This document shows, piece by piece, positions 6,515 to 13,412 of a stretch of 15,236 bases of DNA. Every line of letters begins with the position of its first letter. The stretch's first letter is position 1. The stretch is from CAUPWF01 sp964369755 (lineage in GTDB: Bacteria > Bacillota > Clostridia > Lachnospirales > Lachnospiraceae): assembly GCA_964369755.1 (NCBI GenBank), contig CAYJFY010000054.1, positions 1 to 15,236 of the forward strand. Reading direction: 5' to 3'. A model generated the notes under the pieces. The model ran no database searches. It saw only the letters and a list, made by a program, of their open reading frames with translations, and had not been told where the DNA came from. A program made the translations under genes and the position numbers.

Positions 6515-7996
6515 TTATCTTCTTCCATAAACCGTTGCAACTTTTTTAATCTCTTTGAGCAAGGTTCTACTGATTTCTCCCTGCTTCAATCTCCATTTCC
6601 AATTCTTTCCTACCGTTGATGGAAGATTGATTCTTGCCTCTCCACCAAGCCCAAGGTAATCTTGCATTGGTATGATACAGGTTTGCGCTGTACTCGCCAT
6701 CGCCATTCGAATAAACTCCCAGTGAACGGTCTCTTCTTTTGATTGATCTAATCCCACGTATTCGATTGCCAATTTCTTGTCTGCCTTATCCAGCGCTTGG
6801 AACCAACTAGCCACTGTATCATTATCGTGTGTCCCCGTATAAACCACACAATTTTTATCATAATTATGGGGAAGATAATCGCTTTCTTCTCTTGAGTCAA
6901 ATGCAAATTGAAGAATCTTCATTCCCGGGTAACCAGTGTCCGCCACCAACTTTATGACCGTATCTGTAAGATATCCCAAATCCTCTGCAATAATCTCCTT
7001 CTCTCCTAGTGCCTCATTAATCGCCTTAAAGATGGAGATCCCAGGCCCCTTTTTCCACTTTCCATTCTCGGCAGTCTCATCTCCATAAGGGATTGCATAA
7101 TATTCGTCAAACCCACGGAAATGATCGATTCTGATTACATCATACAACTCATAACAGTGTGCAATTCGCTCAATCCACCACTCGTACCCTGTCTTCTTGT
7201 GGTACTTCCAATCATACAACGGATTGCCCCATAGTTGCCCTGTGGCGGAAAATGCATCTGGCGGGCATCCTGCCACACCTTTTGGCAATCCCTCTGATGT
7301 GAATTGGAACAATTCTGGATTCGCCCAAGTATCCGCACTATCAAACGCCACATAAATTGGAATATCCCCGATGATTTTTACACCTTTTTTGTTGGCATAT
7401 TTTTTCAACTTCACCCACTGCTTCGAGAATTGATACTGCATGAATTTGTAAAATTCAATCTCATCGGCCAATGCTTTTTCATATTTCTTCATGGTCTTTG
7501 GTTTTCTGAACCTGATTTCATCATCCCATTCTATAAAACTAATTCCACCGAGACTATTTTTGATTGCCATGTACATCGCGTAATCTTGCAACCATTTCGC
7601 ATTGTCCTTGCAGAATTTCTTGTATTTTTTATTATTTTTACGCTCGAAATTATTGAAAGCGACTCTCAAAACATCAAATCGCACTTGATACACCTGTCCA
7701 TAATCGATTGACTGGTCATCCCAACCAAATACAATACTATCACAGTACTCTTTGGTCAGTAGCCCTTCCTCGATCAACTGTTCTAGATCGATAAAGTATG
7801 GATTCCCCGCAAAGGTTGAAAAAGATTGATATGGTGAATCCCCATATCCCGTCGGTCCTAGCGGTAATATCTGCCAGTATTGTTGTCCTGCTGTTTTTAG
7901 TTGATCGATAAATTCATACGCCTCTTTTGAAAAGCATCCGATACCATAATTTGATGGTAAACTTGCAATTGGTAATAATATTCCACATTTTCTCAT
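6515..7996 (-). CDS. malQ: 4-alpha-glucanotransferase (amylomaltase, GH77)
   Basis: A 493-residue cytoplasmic enzyme of the compact bacterial amylomaltase type (about 500 residues). It moves alpha-1,4-glucan segments from one maltodextrin to another, releasing glucose and building longer chains for the phosphorylase. The N-terminus reads GILLPIASLPSNYGIGCF, a GH77 hallmark, followed by QILPLGPTGYGDSPYQS. Catalytic residues stand where expected: nucleophile Asp291 in RIDHFRGF, acid/base Glu338 in IIAEDLG and Asp391 in TGTHDNDT, nearly the same spacing as in the Thermus enzyme (293, 340, 395 as I recall). The start ATG at 7996-7994 has AGGAGT 6 nt upstream. It is the first gene of a malQ-lacI unit with a strong promoter and a LacI-type operator in the leader. 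Confidence 0.96.
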   Translation of the reverse strand: MRKCGILLPIASLPSNYGIGCFSKEAYEFIDQLKTAGQQYWQILPLGPTGYGDSPYQSFSTFAGNPYFIDLEQLIEEGLLTKEYCDSIVFGWDDQSIDYGQVYQVRFDVLRVAFNNFERKNNKKYKKFCKDNAKWLQDYAMYMAIKNSLGGISFIEWDDEIRFRKPKTMKKYEKALADEIEFYKFMQYQFSKQWVKLKKYANKKGVKIIGDIPIYVAFDSADTWANPELFQFTSEGLPKGVAGCPPDAFSATGQLWGNPLYDWKYHKKTGYEWWIERIAHCYELYDVIRIDHFRGFDEYYAIPYGDETAENGKWKKGPGISIFKAINEALGEKEIIAEDLGYLTDTVIKLVADTGYPGMKILQFAFDSREESDYLPHNYDKNCVVYTGTHDNDTVASWFQALDKADKKLAIEYVGLDQSKEETVHWEFIRMAMASTAQTCIIPMQDYLGLGGEARINLPSTVGKNWKWRLKQGEISRTLLKEIKKVATVYGRR

Positions 7997-8025
7997 ATAC
8001 TTACTCCTAACTATATCAACATTTC

Positions 8026-8055
8026 ATTGGAAACGTTTTCGGTAACGTTTCCAAT
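8026..8055. promoter_or_regulatory. LacI/GalR-type palindromic operator of malQ
   Basis: A 30-bp dyad from ATTGGAAACGTT on the left to AACGTTTCCAAT on the right, with only two mismatched pairs near a central CG at 8040/8041. It starts about 5 bp downstream of the predicted transcription start (near 8060) and lies upstream of the ribosome binding site (8003-8008). It shares 16 contiguous bases with the operator of the binding-protein gene. The regulator encoded immediately downstream of malQ is the likely binder. Confidence 0.87.
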
Positions 8056-8066
8056 TCCGTAAATAC

Positions 8067-8095
8067 ACTATAACACCCATTGTCATTTCTATCAA
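8067..8095 (-). promoter_or_regulatory. Sigma-A promoter of malQ
   Basis: On the minus strand TTGATA (8090-8095) and TATAGT (8067-8072) are separated by 17 bp. The start point would be near 8060, immediately ahead of the palindromic operator. Confidence 0.7.
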
Positions 8096-8135
8096 CCGTT
8101 TTTCTCATTTTTCTGTTTTATTGTGAAATTTACCC

Positions 8136-8172
8136 AAAAAAAGAAGACATCTACAGCAACCTGCACATGTCT
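8136..8172 (-). terminator. Intrinsic terminator ending the LysM-CvpA unit
   Basis: In the minus-strand transcript AGACAT (8167-8172) pairs with ATGTCT (8145-8150). After one G-G mismatch an inner 5-bp stem follows, containing one G-U pair and closing a GTTG loop. The stem is followed by a T-rich tract, TTCTTTTTTT (8136-8145 in part). It lies 17 nt beyond the CvpA-family stop codon and before the malQ promoter, so it insulates the maltodextrin genes from the upstream operon. The plus strand has no T-tract after the stem, so it acts in one direction. Confidence 0.85.
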
Positions 8173-8189
8173 CCCCTTCTCCCAACCCT

Positions 8190-8918
8190 TTATCGAATTA
8201 AAGTATTGATAATAATATTGTGTTGGAATAGATAATTTAATATCTGACTCTCTTCTATCATTGCAATTCCAGCCCCTCCAAAAGACGTCTGGTAGAGCGC
8301 AATGATTACCACTTGAATCACCCATATAATCAAGATTGCAAATGCAATTCCTAGAACCGCCCCTGCACTTCGATTGATTCCATAGAGCACTGGTAGATTG
8401 GCCACCGCATCTAAAGAATAGACGATTGCTCGCACCAATAAGAAGGCCACCAAAAAAGTGCACAAAAACGCGATAATCTGTATAATCCACCATGTGAGAT
8501 ATCCACCTACATACTCAGCAAAAGAATCCACATTCAGTTGCTTGTATATTTCCTCATTATTGTTCTCAATCAATAAATCCTCCAAAAACCCCGGCAACTC
8601 TGCATCTTGGATAATTCCCAGTTGATCCTGGAATGGAATATCGAGCATGATTGGCTCTTCTCCATCTTCTCCTTCGAGGATATACTTGCCCCCAGTAACC
8701 TCCGTGACCATAACCCGCGTGAAATATGTCTGTATGCTTTCATCTAGCGGCGTAAATGCAATAATCGCATCACATACAAGTGGCGACGCAAAAAACACCA
8801 ATACTATGGTCACAATTGTAGTCAATAGCGAAACAACGATTTTAACAAACCCTCTCTTGTGCCCCACAAACATACACAATCCTGTAATAATCAAACATCC
8901 CCAAAATAACCAATTCAT
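8190..8918 (-). CDS. CvpA-family membrane protein
   Basis: A 242-residue integral membrane protein. Hydrophobic segments are visible at about 2-17, 24-45, 139-168 (possibly with a short break) and 185-210. The GHKRGF turn after the first helix and the INRSAGAVLG motif at 181-190 match the CvpA (colicin V production) family, whose members have a Gly-rich NR/DR..GA..G motif before the last helix. The protein is longer than typical CvpA (about 160-180 residues) because of an acidic hydrophilic region at about 60-135, predicted to lie on one side of the membrane. The start ATG at 8918 is 5 nt after the preceding stop codon, and its ribosome binding site (AGAGG) is inside the end of that gene, so translation is probably coupled. 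The family is linked to envelope stress and cell-envelope integrity in other bacteria; the exact role here is unknown. Confidence 0.75.
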   Translation of the reverse strand: MNWLFWGCLIITGLCMFVGHKRGFVKIVVSLLTTIVTIVLVFFASPLVCDAIIAFTPLDESIQTYFTRVMVTEVTGGKYILEGEDGEEPIMLDIPFQDQLGIIQDAELPGFLEDLLIENNNEEIYKQLNVDSFAEYVGGYLTWWIIQIIAFLCTFLVAFLLVRAIVYSLDAVANLPVLYGINRSAGAVLGIAFAILIIWVIQVVIIALYQTSFGGAGIAMIEESQILNYLFQHNIIINTLIR

Positions 8919-8923
8919 ATATT

Positions 8924-10123
8924 CTACCTCTTCATACGTATTTCTTCTATACTATCTATTCCGATTGTTATATATTTATTCAACCCACTCACTGCATACA
9001 TACCAAAAGTTTCCTCTGGCAACTCTCCACTGTACTTTTCTTTCCCATACAGAGTAATCACCTTACAACTATACTTATCATACATAATAATTTCATCTTC
9101 TTCAATACTTATATTAGAATATTCCCCCTGAAACGACTGAGACAATACCAAATTACCACTCCAGCCATACACATCGATTTGGTTCTCTTCATTCTCGCTG
9201 CTGTCCAAAACAAATGCAAGGAATTCTTCCGTCCAAACGAGTGATTTTATTTCGTCTTCATATTCGACCTCTTGGAGTAGTTCCATCTCATCCGCCATGG
9301 AGTAGATCATAAATCCACGATCCGTTACCAAAACCACTTCTTGCCCACTTATAAACTGTACACTTGGAATCAGTTTCCCATCAAGTGATACCGATGTTTC
9401 CGTCACACCGCTTGCTCCTTCTGCATTTAAATCATAACAGACAAACTCGCTCTCTATCTTCCCATTGATCGTCTGTAGATAGACAACTCCGATTTTATTC
9501 CCATCGGAAGATATCGCCACCTCCACCGGATACCCCATCCCACTGGTCGACACACTGTGTTCGACCAAGAGATTTCCTACCGCATCATAACACATAACCT
9601 TCGAAGTATCTTCCCCTCTCACCAACGCTGCTACAACACCTTGGTATGAGACTGCAATCTTCTCAATGGGAAATTGTGTCTCTAATTCCCCTTTGATCCC
9701 CTGTTCATCTAGCACTACAATGGTATTGGCACCCTTGTCGGCAATGGCGATACTTGTCGGAGTTGTTTCAATCATCGGATTCATAATCTGATACCCATAA
9801 TTCCACTGCTCTTCACCTGTATAGGATAAAAGCGCCACTCCATCTCTACCGTACTTTATAAATCCACCCATCCAATTCTTGAACTGGCTTTCTGAGACTC
9901 CCTTGATTTCATAAGAGTTCTCTACGCTAAGCGTCGTGTAAATTGTTGATCTCTCATATATATATAATGTAATTGCAACCATCAAAGCCAATCCTAGGGC
10001 TGTCCCTGCGATGATCCACTTTCTTGACTTTTTTCTCTTTCTCAAACGTTCGACTTGCTGCTGCTCTTCTTCACTGAGCTCCACACGCGGTCGAAGTCGA
10101 ATGATCTTATCTTCTTGTTCCAT
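8924..10123 (-). CDS. Single-pass membrane protein with beta-propeller-like ectodomain (DUF5711-like)
   Basis: A 399-residue protein with an N-terminal cytoplasmic segment rich in charge (RLRPRVELSEEEQQQVERLRKRKKSRK, residues 9-35 in outline). One transmembrane helix follows at about 35-56, then a large extracytoplasmic domain. That domain has repeated strand-turn units such as TSIAIADKGANTIVVLDEQG, EKIAVSYQGVVAALVRG and PVEVAISSDGNKIGVVYL, as in beta-propeller or WD40-like folds. I associate this build with DUF5711 of Lachnospiraceae, from memory only. The start chosen is the ATG at 10123-10121, with GAGGG 11 nt upstream. An in-frame ATG at 10276 would overlap the preceding gene and add a basic, non-conserved-looking extension that covers the promoter. 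It is followed after 5 nt by the CvpA-family gene. A scaffold or assembly role in the envelope is inference. Confidence 0.72.
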   Translation of the reverse strand: MEQEDKIIRLRPRVELSEEEQQQVERLRKRKKSRKWIIAGTALGLALMVAITLYIYERSTIYTTLSVENSYEIKGVSESQFKNWMGGFIKYGRDGVALLSYTGEEQWNYGYQIMNPMIETTPTSIAIADKGANTIVVLDEQGIKGELETQFPIEKIAVSYQGVVAALVRGEDTSKVMCYDAVGNLLVEHSVSTSGMGYPVEVAISSDGNKIGVVYLQTINGKIESEFVCYDLNAEGASGVTETSVSLDGKLIPSVQFISGQEVVLVTDRGFMIYSMADEMELLQEVEYEDEIKSLVWTEEFLAFVLDSSENEENQIDVYGWSGNLVLSQSFQGEYSNISIEEDEIIMYDKYSCKVITLYGKEKYSGELPEETFGMYAVSGLNKYITIGIDSIEEIRMKR

Positions 10124-10174
10124 TCTTTCGTGTACCCTCTTAAAACTATTCTTTTTAAAAACACCATTTGGTAC

Positions 10175-10204
10175 ATTGTAGCACACTTTTTGTATAATTA
10201 ACAA
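10175..10204 (-). promoter_or_regulatory. Candidate promoter of the DUF5711-like gene
   Basis: On the minus strand TTGTTA (10199-10204) and TACAAT (10175-10180) are 18 bp apart, in the 124-bp gap after the LysM gene. The predicted leader is about 45 nt. Its position supports the start at 10123 rather than the longer reading frame. Confidence 0.55.
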
Positions 10205-10247
10205 CACCCGCTGTTTTTTTCGTCTTTGATGTAGGCTCCACCCCCGA

Positions 10248-11441
10248 TTACGGTAATAGTAATTCTTGTCCCACATAAATAAAATCGTTCACATCCATTT
10301 CATTTAATTCACATATCTCATCTAATTTCCCCATAGACCCATATCGATTGATACAAATCTCGACCAAGGTATCTCCGACCTGAACCGTATAAGTCTCTGG
10401 CAAGTCCAAAACCACCTCTTCTGTATCTCCCTGTGGCAATTCTGCTTCTTCCTCTACCACCTCTTGCATGACCTCTTCCTCTATGTTCTCGTCCTCTATG
10501 ACCTCTTCCTCTACCGACTCTTCCTCTATACTTTCTTCTATCTCACCCTCTACCAGTGTTTCCCCCACACCATCATCTTCCGATTCTATCAGTTCCTCTG
10601 CTTCTACAATCTCTTCTTGCACCAACACTTGCTGCTCTTCCTCTAAAGCAAGTAGATTTTCTTCCTCCGACACTTCGGACTGAGAGCCCATATTTAGTAT
10701 CGGCAATGCCTCCAGTCCTCCATATCGATTGACTGCTACAACCCCAACGGCAGCTAACACCAGCACAATCATCATACCTGTGGCAAATCGATACTGCCCC
10801 TTTCCTTGGGGCTTTTTCGTATTCTCCTGCTTCTTATTGATTATGTCACGAAAATTCTTTGTAGCATAATCTTCATAATCTTCACTGGGTGTGGCACCCA
10901 TGTCCCTCCGTGTTGCAATCATATAGTCCTGCATGTCCATATTCTTCTCGTAATAGATATAATGCCCACCAATTTTCATCAAATCATTATATTTATGCAC
11001 ATAATAATCTTCTTCCTTCTCAATGGCATCCTTCATAATAAACACACGGCTTTTCTTTGAAAACAACTTCTCATGCACCTTGGTCAAATTATGATTCAAT
11101 GCCATGGGAACTTCTTGTGCAACCAAGAACCACCCTAATATCGTCTTATTCCCGAAATACTTCTTGCAATCCTCACAGCCTTTTCTCCACGTCTTCTCCC
11201 CAAGAACAACCTCTTTATTCTTCATCTCCAAGTCCTGCATTCTCACTGCTCCATTGATAAAGATAAATTCTTGCTCTTCCTCTCTATGTATATCTCCAAT
11301 CAAAAAAGCGCCGACCGGTGCTTCCTGCGCTTTCTCTACTAGTTGTCCAAAGAATATGTCTACATAATCTTCTACGTATATTTTAGGATTGTCACTGACA
11401 TTTCCTATCTGCCTTACATTTTTAGGTAGTTTTTTTTCCAT
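10248..11441 (-). CDS. Membrane protein with degenerate JAB/MPN-like N-domain, acidic linker and C-terminal LysM
   Basis: A 397-residue protein in four parts. Residues about 22-175 form a globular domain whose order of elements (helix 24-40, strands AFLIGDI and EFIFINGAV, helix 83-96, strand TILGWFLVAQE at 100-110, helix 116-127, strand SRVFIMKDA at 131-139) resembles the JAB/MPN fold. The metalloprotease HxH...SxxD signature is absent. Residues 219-237 are a single transmembrane helix, and about 257-345 are Glu-rich low-complexity sequence. Residues 351-396 are a LysM domain (YTVQVGDTLVEICINRYG ... IYVGQELLLP). The expected topology is N-domain inside and LysM outside, bound to peptidoglycan. 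The start ATG at 11441 has GAGGTG 7 nt upstream. It is the first of three envelope genes. The LysM call is strong; the JAB/MPN reading is my inference and the function is unknown. Confidence 0.78.
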   Translation of the reverse strand: MEKKLPKNVRQIGNVSDNPKIYVEDYVDIFFGQLVEKAQEAPVGAFLIGDIHREEEQEFIFINGAVRMQDLEMKNKEVVLGEKTWRKGCEDCKKYFGNKTILGWFLVAQEVPMALNHNLTKVHEKLFSKKSRVFIMKDAIEKEEDYYVHKYNDLMKIGGHYIYYEKNMDMQDYMIATRRDMGATPSEDYEDYATKNFRDIINKKQENTKKPQGKGQYRFATGMMIVLVLAAVGVVAVNRYGGLEALPILNMGSQSEVSEEENLLALEEEQQVLVQEEIVEAEELIESEDDGVGETLVEGEIEESIEEESVEEEVIEDENIEEEVMQEVVEEEAELPQGDTEEVVLDLPETYTVQVGDTLVEICINRYGSMGKLDEICELNEMDVNDFIYVGQELLLP

Positions 11442-11472
11442 ACACTTTCACCTCTTCAACATATTTTTGTGT

Positions 11473-11481
11473 ATCATAGCA
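11473..11481 (-). promoter_or_regulatory. Extended -10 promoter of the LysM gene, with an overlapping dyad
   Basis: On the minus strand TATGAT (11473-11478) is preceded by TGC (11479-11481), an extended -10 element; no good -35 is visible. The inverted repeat GTGTAT (11469-11474) / ATACAC (11481-11486) is centred on it and could be a regulator site or chance. Confidence 0.4.
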
Positions 11482-11540
11482 TACACTTTATGCCAAATTT
11501 GTTGTATGGTGGCGGTGAAAGTTAGAAATTTTCGACAGTT

Positions 11541-11588
11541 GGGGACGGAGGAAAATATCAGCCACTTTCCCAACAGGGTGTTGTCCCC
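11541..11588. repeat. Compact three-way-junction element, REP/MITE-like remnant
   Basis: Every base from 11541 to 11588 fits one fold. The outer stem is GGGGA (11541-11545) with TCCCC (11584-11588). One inner hairpin is GGAAA (11550-11554) with TTTCC (11566-11570), and a second is CAACA (11571-11575) with TGTTG (11579-11583) closing a GGG loop. The element is GC-rich relative to its surroundings. The GGGGAC...GTCCCC ends resemble REP-like palindromes mobilised by REP-associated transposases in Clostridia, as I recall them. No T-tract follows on either strand, so it is not an ordinary terminator. Only one copy is in this window, so its status as a repeat is untested. Confidence 0.45.
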
Positions 11589-11647
11589 GTTCTCTCCGAT
11601 ATGCTTCCCCCACATCTTCAATCTCCAATCCTTCGAATAAACGTGCT

Positions 11648-12364
11648 CTATCCTCCTTTCACAGAATTCTTTTTATTCTCATTTCCATAATATGCATCTG
11701 CACCATGCTTGCGATAGTAATGTTTATCCTGTAATTCCTGTGGTGCTGTCGCAATTTTTGGATTCAGCATTTCACTTCTACAAGCCATCTTGGCAACCTC
11801 TTCTAACACCACTGCATTATGCACGGCTTCGTCTACTGATTTCCCCCAAGTAAAGGGTCCATGGTTCTTACACAGAACCGCTGGCATCCCGATGTAATCT
11901 CTCTGCTGGAATTCTTCTACGATGAGAAGACCCGTATTTTTCTCATATGCTTTCTCAATCTCATCTTTGGATAGGTTTCGAACGCATGGAATTTCTCCAT
12001 ACATATAGTCCGCATGGGTTGTTCCATAACAAGGAATTCCCCTTCCTGCCTGAGCCCAACTCGTCGCCCAAGAGGAGTGGGTGTGCACTACTCCACCGAT
12101 TTCTGCAAATGCTTTGTAAAGTTCCACATGGGTGGCGGTGTCTGAGGAGGGATTGTATGTCCCCTCCACCACGGTTCCCTCTAGATCCACCACTACCATG
12201 TCCTCTGCTTTTAGTTTCTCATACTCGACCCCACTTGGCTTGATAACAACCAAACCTGTCTTGCGATCAATTCCGCTTACATTCCCCCAAGTAAATGTAA
12301 CCAATCCGTATTGGGGCAGTTTCATATTGGCTTGATAGACTTCTTCTTTTAGTTGCTCTAACAT
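11648..12364 (-). CDS. araD: L-ribulose-5-phosphate 4-epimerase
   Basis: A 238-residue class II aldolase-family enzyme that interconverts L-ribulose-5-phosphate and D-xylulose-5-phosphate, the last step bringing L-arabinose into the pentose phosphate pathway. It matches E. coli AraD almost throughout by eye (LVTFTWGNVSGIDR, VIKPSGVEY, SSDTATH, VHTHSSWA, THADYMYGEIPC, KNHGPFTWGK, HKHYYRKHG-type C-terminus). Zinc ligands Asp75, His94, His96 and His168, catalytic Asp119 and the C-terminal Tyr225 or Tyr226 are all present. The start ATG at 12364 follows GGAGGAG closely. It is the last gene of the ABC-transporter operon, 25 nt after the second permease. UlaF/SgbE-type paralogues catalyse the same reaction, so the upstream sugar could be something other than arabinose. 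No araA or araB is in the window. Confidence 0.94.
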   Translation of the reverse strand: MLEQLKEEVYQANMKLPQYGLVTFTWGNVSGIDRKTGLVVIKPSGVEYEKLKAEDMVVVDLEGTVVEGTYNPSSDTATHVELYKAFAEIGGVVHTHSSWATSWAQAGRGIPCYGTTHADYMYGEIPCVRNLSKDEIEKAYEKNTGLLIVEEFQQRDYIGMPAVLCKNHGPFTWGKSVDEAVHNAVVLEEVAKMACRSEMLNPKIATAPQELQDKHYYRKHGADAYYGNENKKNSVKGG

Positions 12365-12389
12365 TCCTTCTCCTCCATGCCTAGAACTT

Positions 12390-13412
12390 TTATTTGTTTT
12401 TCTTTTTACCTAGAATACTTTGTAGTATGATAAAGAATGCCAATAATGCTGCAATCGCAATCTTTGCCCACCACGAAGAAAGATTCCCTTGGAAGGAAAC
12501 AAACATCTCAATTGTCCCCTTAATCAATACTCCGAACAAACTACCGATAACACTACCAACTCCACCTGTAAGCAAGGTTCCTCCGATAACCGCAGAAGCA
12601 ATTGCCTCCATTTCAAATCCCTTAGCCTGTTCCACAAATCCTCCGCATGTATTTAAACAAAATACAAATCCAGCAAGTGTGGCTAAAAACCCATTTAACA
12701 TATACACAATTAGTTTTGTTTTCTTGACATTAATCCCCAACATCAATGCCGATTGTTCATTTCCACCAATGGCATAGATACTTCTCCCAAATTTTGTAAA
12801 TTTCAGGATAAAAAATACAACAAACAATACGACAAAAGCTATGATTACACTTGGGAAAATATATGGATATACCATATTTCCACTCTTATTGGTTGTGGCA
12901 AGGAATGAAAATGGAAGATAAAATTTCTGATTCGCCCAAGACATAAATGTTTCGTTTGTGATACTAATCATGTCTACACTAATAATGGCTGTCATCCCAC
13001 GTGCAAAAAACATTCCAGCAAGTGTCACGATAAAAGGCTGTATCTCAAAATATGAGACCAATATTCCCTGTACAAATCCAAACACCATACCGACCACTAA
13101 CACAATCGCTAGCGCCGCTACTGCACCAACTCCTTGCACCTCCATCAACCATGCAAGCAACATACATGTCATAGCAACTACGGATCCTACAGAAATGTCG
13201 ATGCCACCAGTCAGCAAAACTACTGTCATTCCAACTGCCGATACAATGAGTCCTGCATTGTTAATAAACAAATTTAAAAACACCTGAAAATTCCCAAAAT
13301 TCTTTTCTCTAAATACAATCGTACCAATAAAATACATCACAGCAAACAGCACAATTGTGATCATCAATAAAAATTTATTACTATCATGTTTTTCAATAAA
13401 TTTTTTATACAT
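12390..13412 (-). CDS. Sugar ABC transporter permease, YjfF-like
   Basis: A 340-residue inner-membrane permease of the RbsC/AraH (BPD_transp_2) family with roughly eight to ten hydrophobic helices. The family motif TGGIDISVGS is present near residue 68, as are EIQPFIVTLAGMFFARG near 124 and the coupling segment FEMEAIASAVIGGTLLTGGVGSVIGS near 268. Its start overlaps the stop of the upstream permease in a TAATG junction, so the two are probably translationally coupled and form a heterodimeric channel. The YtfT-YjfF pair of E. coli, which imports galactofuranose, and the related AraW-AraZ pair of Shewanella, which imports arabinose, have the same two-permease arrangement as I recall. The araD gene downstream favours a pentose or arabinoside substrate. 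Substrate is inferred from context. Confidence 0.88.
   Translation of the reverse strand: MYKKFIEKHDSNKFLLMITIVLFAVMYFIGTIVFREKNFGNFQVFLNLFINNAGLIVSAVGMTVVLLTGGIDISVGSVVAMTCMLLAWLMEVQGVGAVAALAIVLVVGMVFGFVQGILVSYFEIQPFIVTLAGMFFARGMTAIISVDMISITNETFMSWANQKFYLPFSFLATTNKSGNMVYPYIFPSVIIAFVVLFVVFFILKFTKFGRSIYAIGGNEQSALMLGINVKKTKLIVYMLNGFLATLAGFVFCLNTCGGFVEQAKGFEMEAIASAVIGGTLLTGGVGSVIGSLFGVLIKGTIEMFVSFQGNLSSWWAKIAIAALLAFFIILQSILGKKKNK

Noticed and set aside
8092..8493. Minus-strand 133-codon open frame
   Set aside because: It overlaps the CvpA gene in another frame and runs through the intrinsic terminator; composition is that of a shadow frame.
10124..10276. Longer N-terminus for the DUF5711-like protein starting at 10276
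   Set aside because: It would overlap the preceding LysM gene, lies over a plausible promoter, has no evident ribosome binding site and adds a basic sequence ahead of a well-formed start at 10123.
10449..10555. Short repeated motif that might suggest a CRISPR or tandem-repeat array
   Set aside because: The units are degenerate, lack spacers and are explained by repeated Glu-rich codons within a coding region.
10464..10683. Plus-strand open frames rich in Ser or Leu/Phe
   Set aside because: They are the antisense of the Glu-rich linker of the LysM protein, whose codon bias leaves the opposite strand open.
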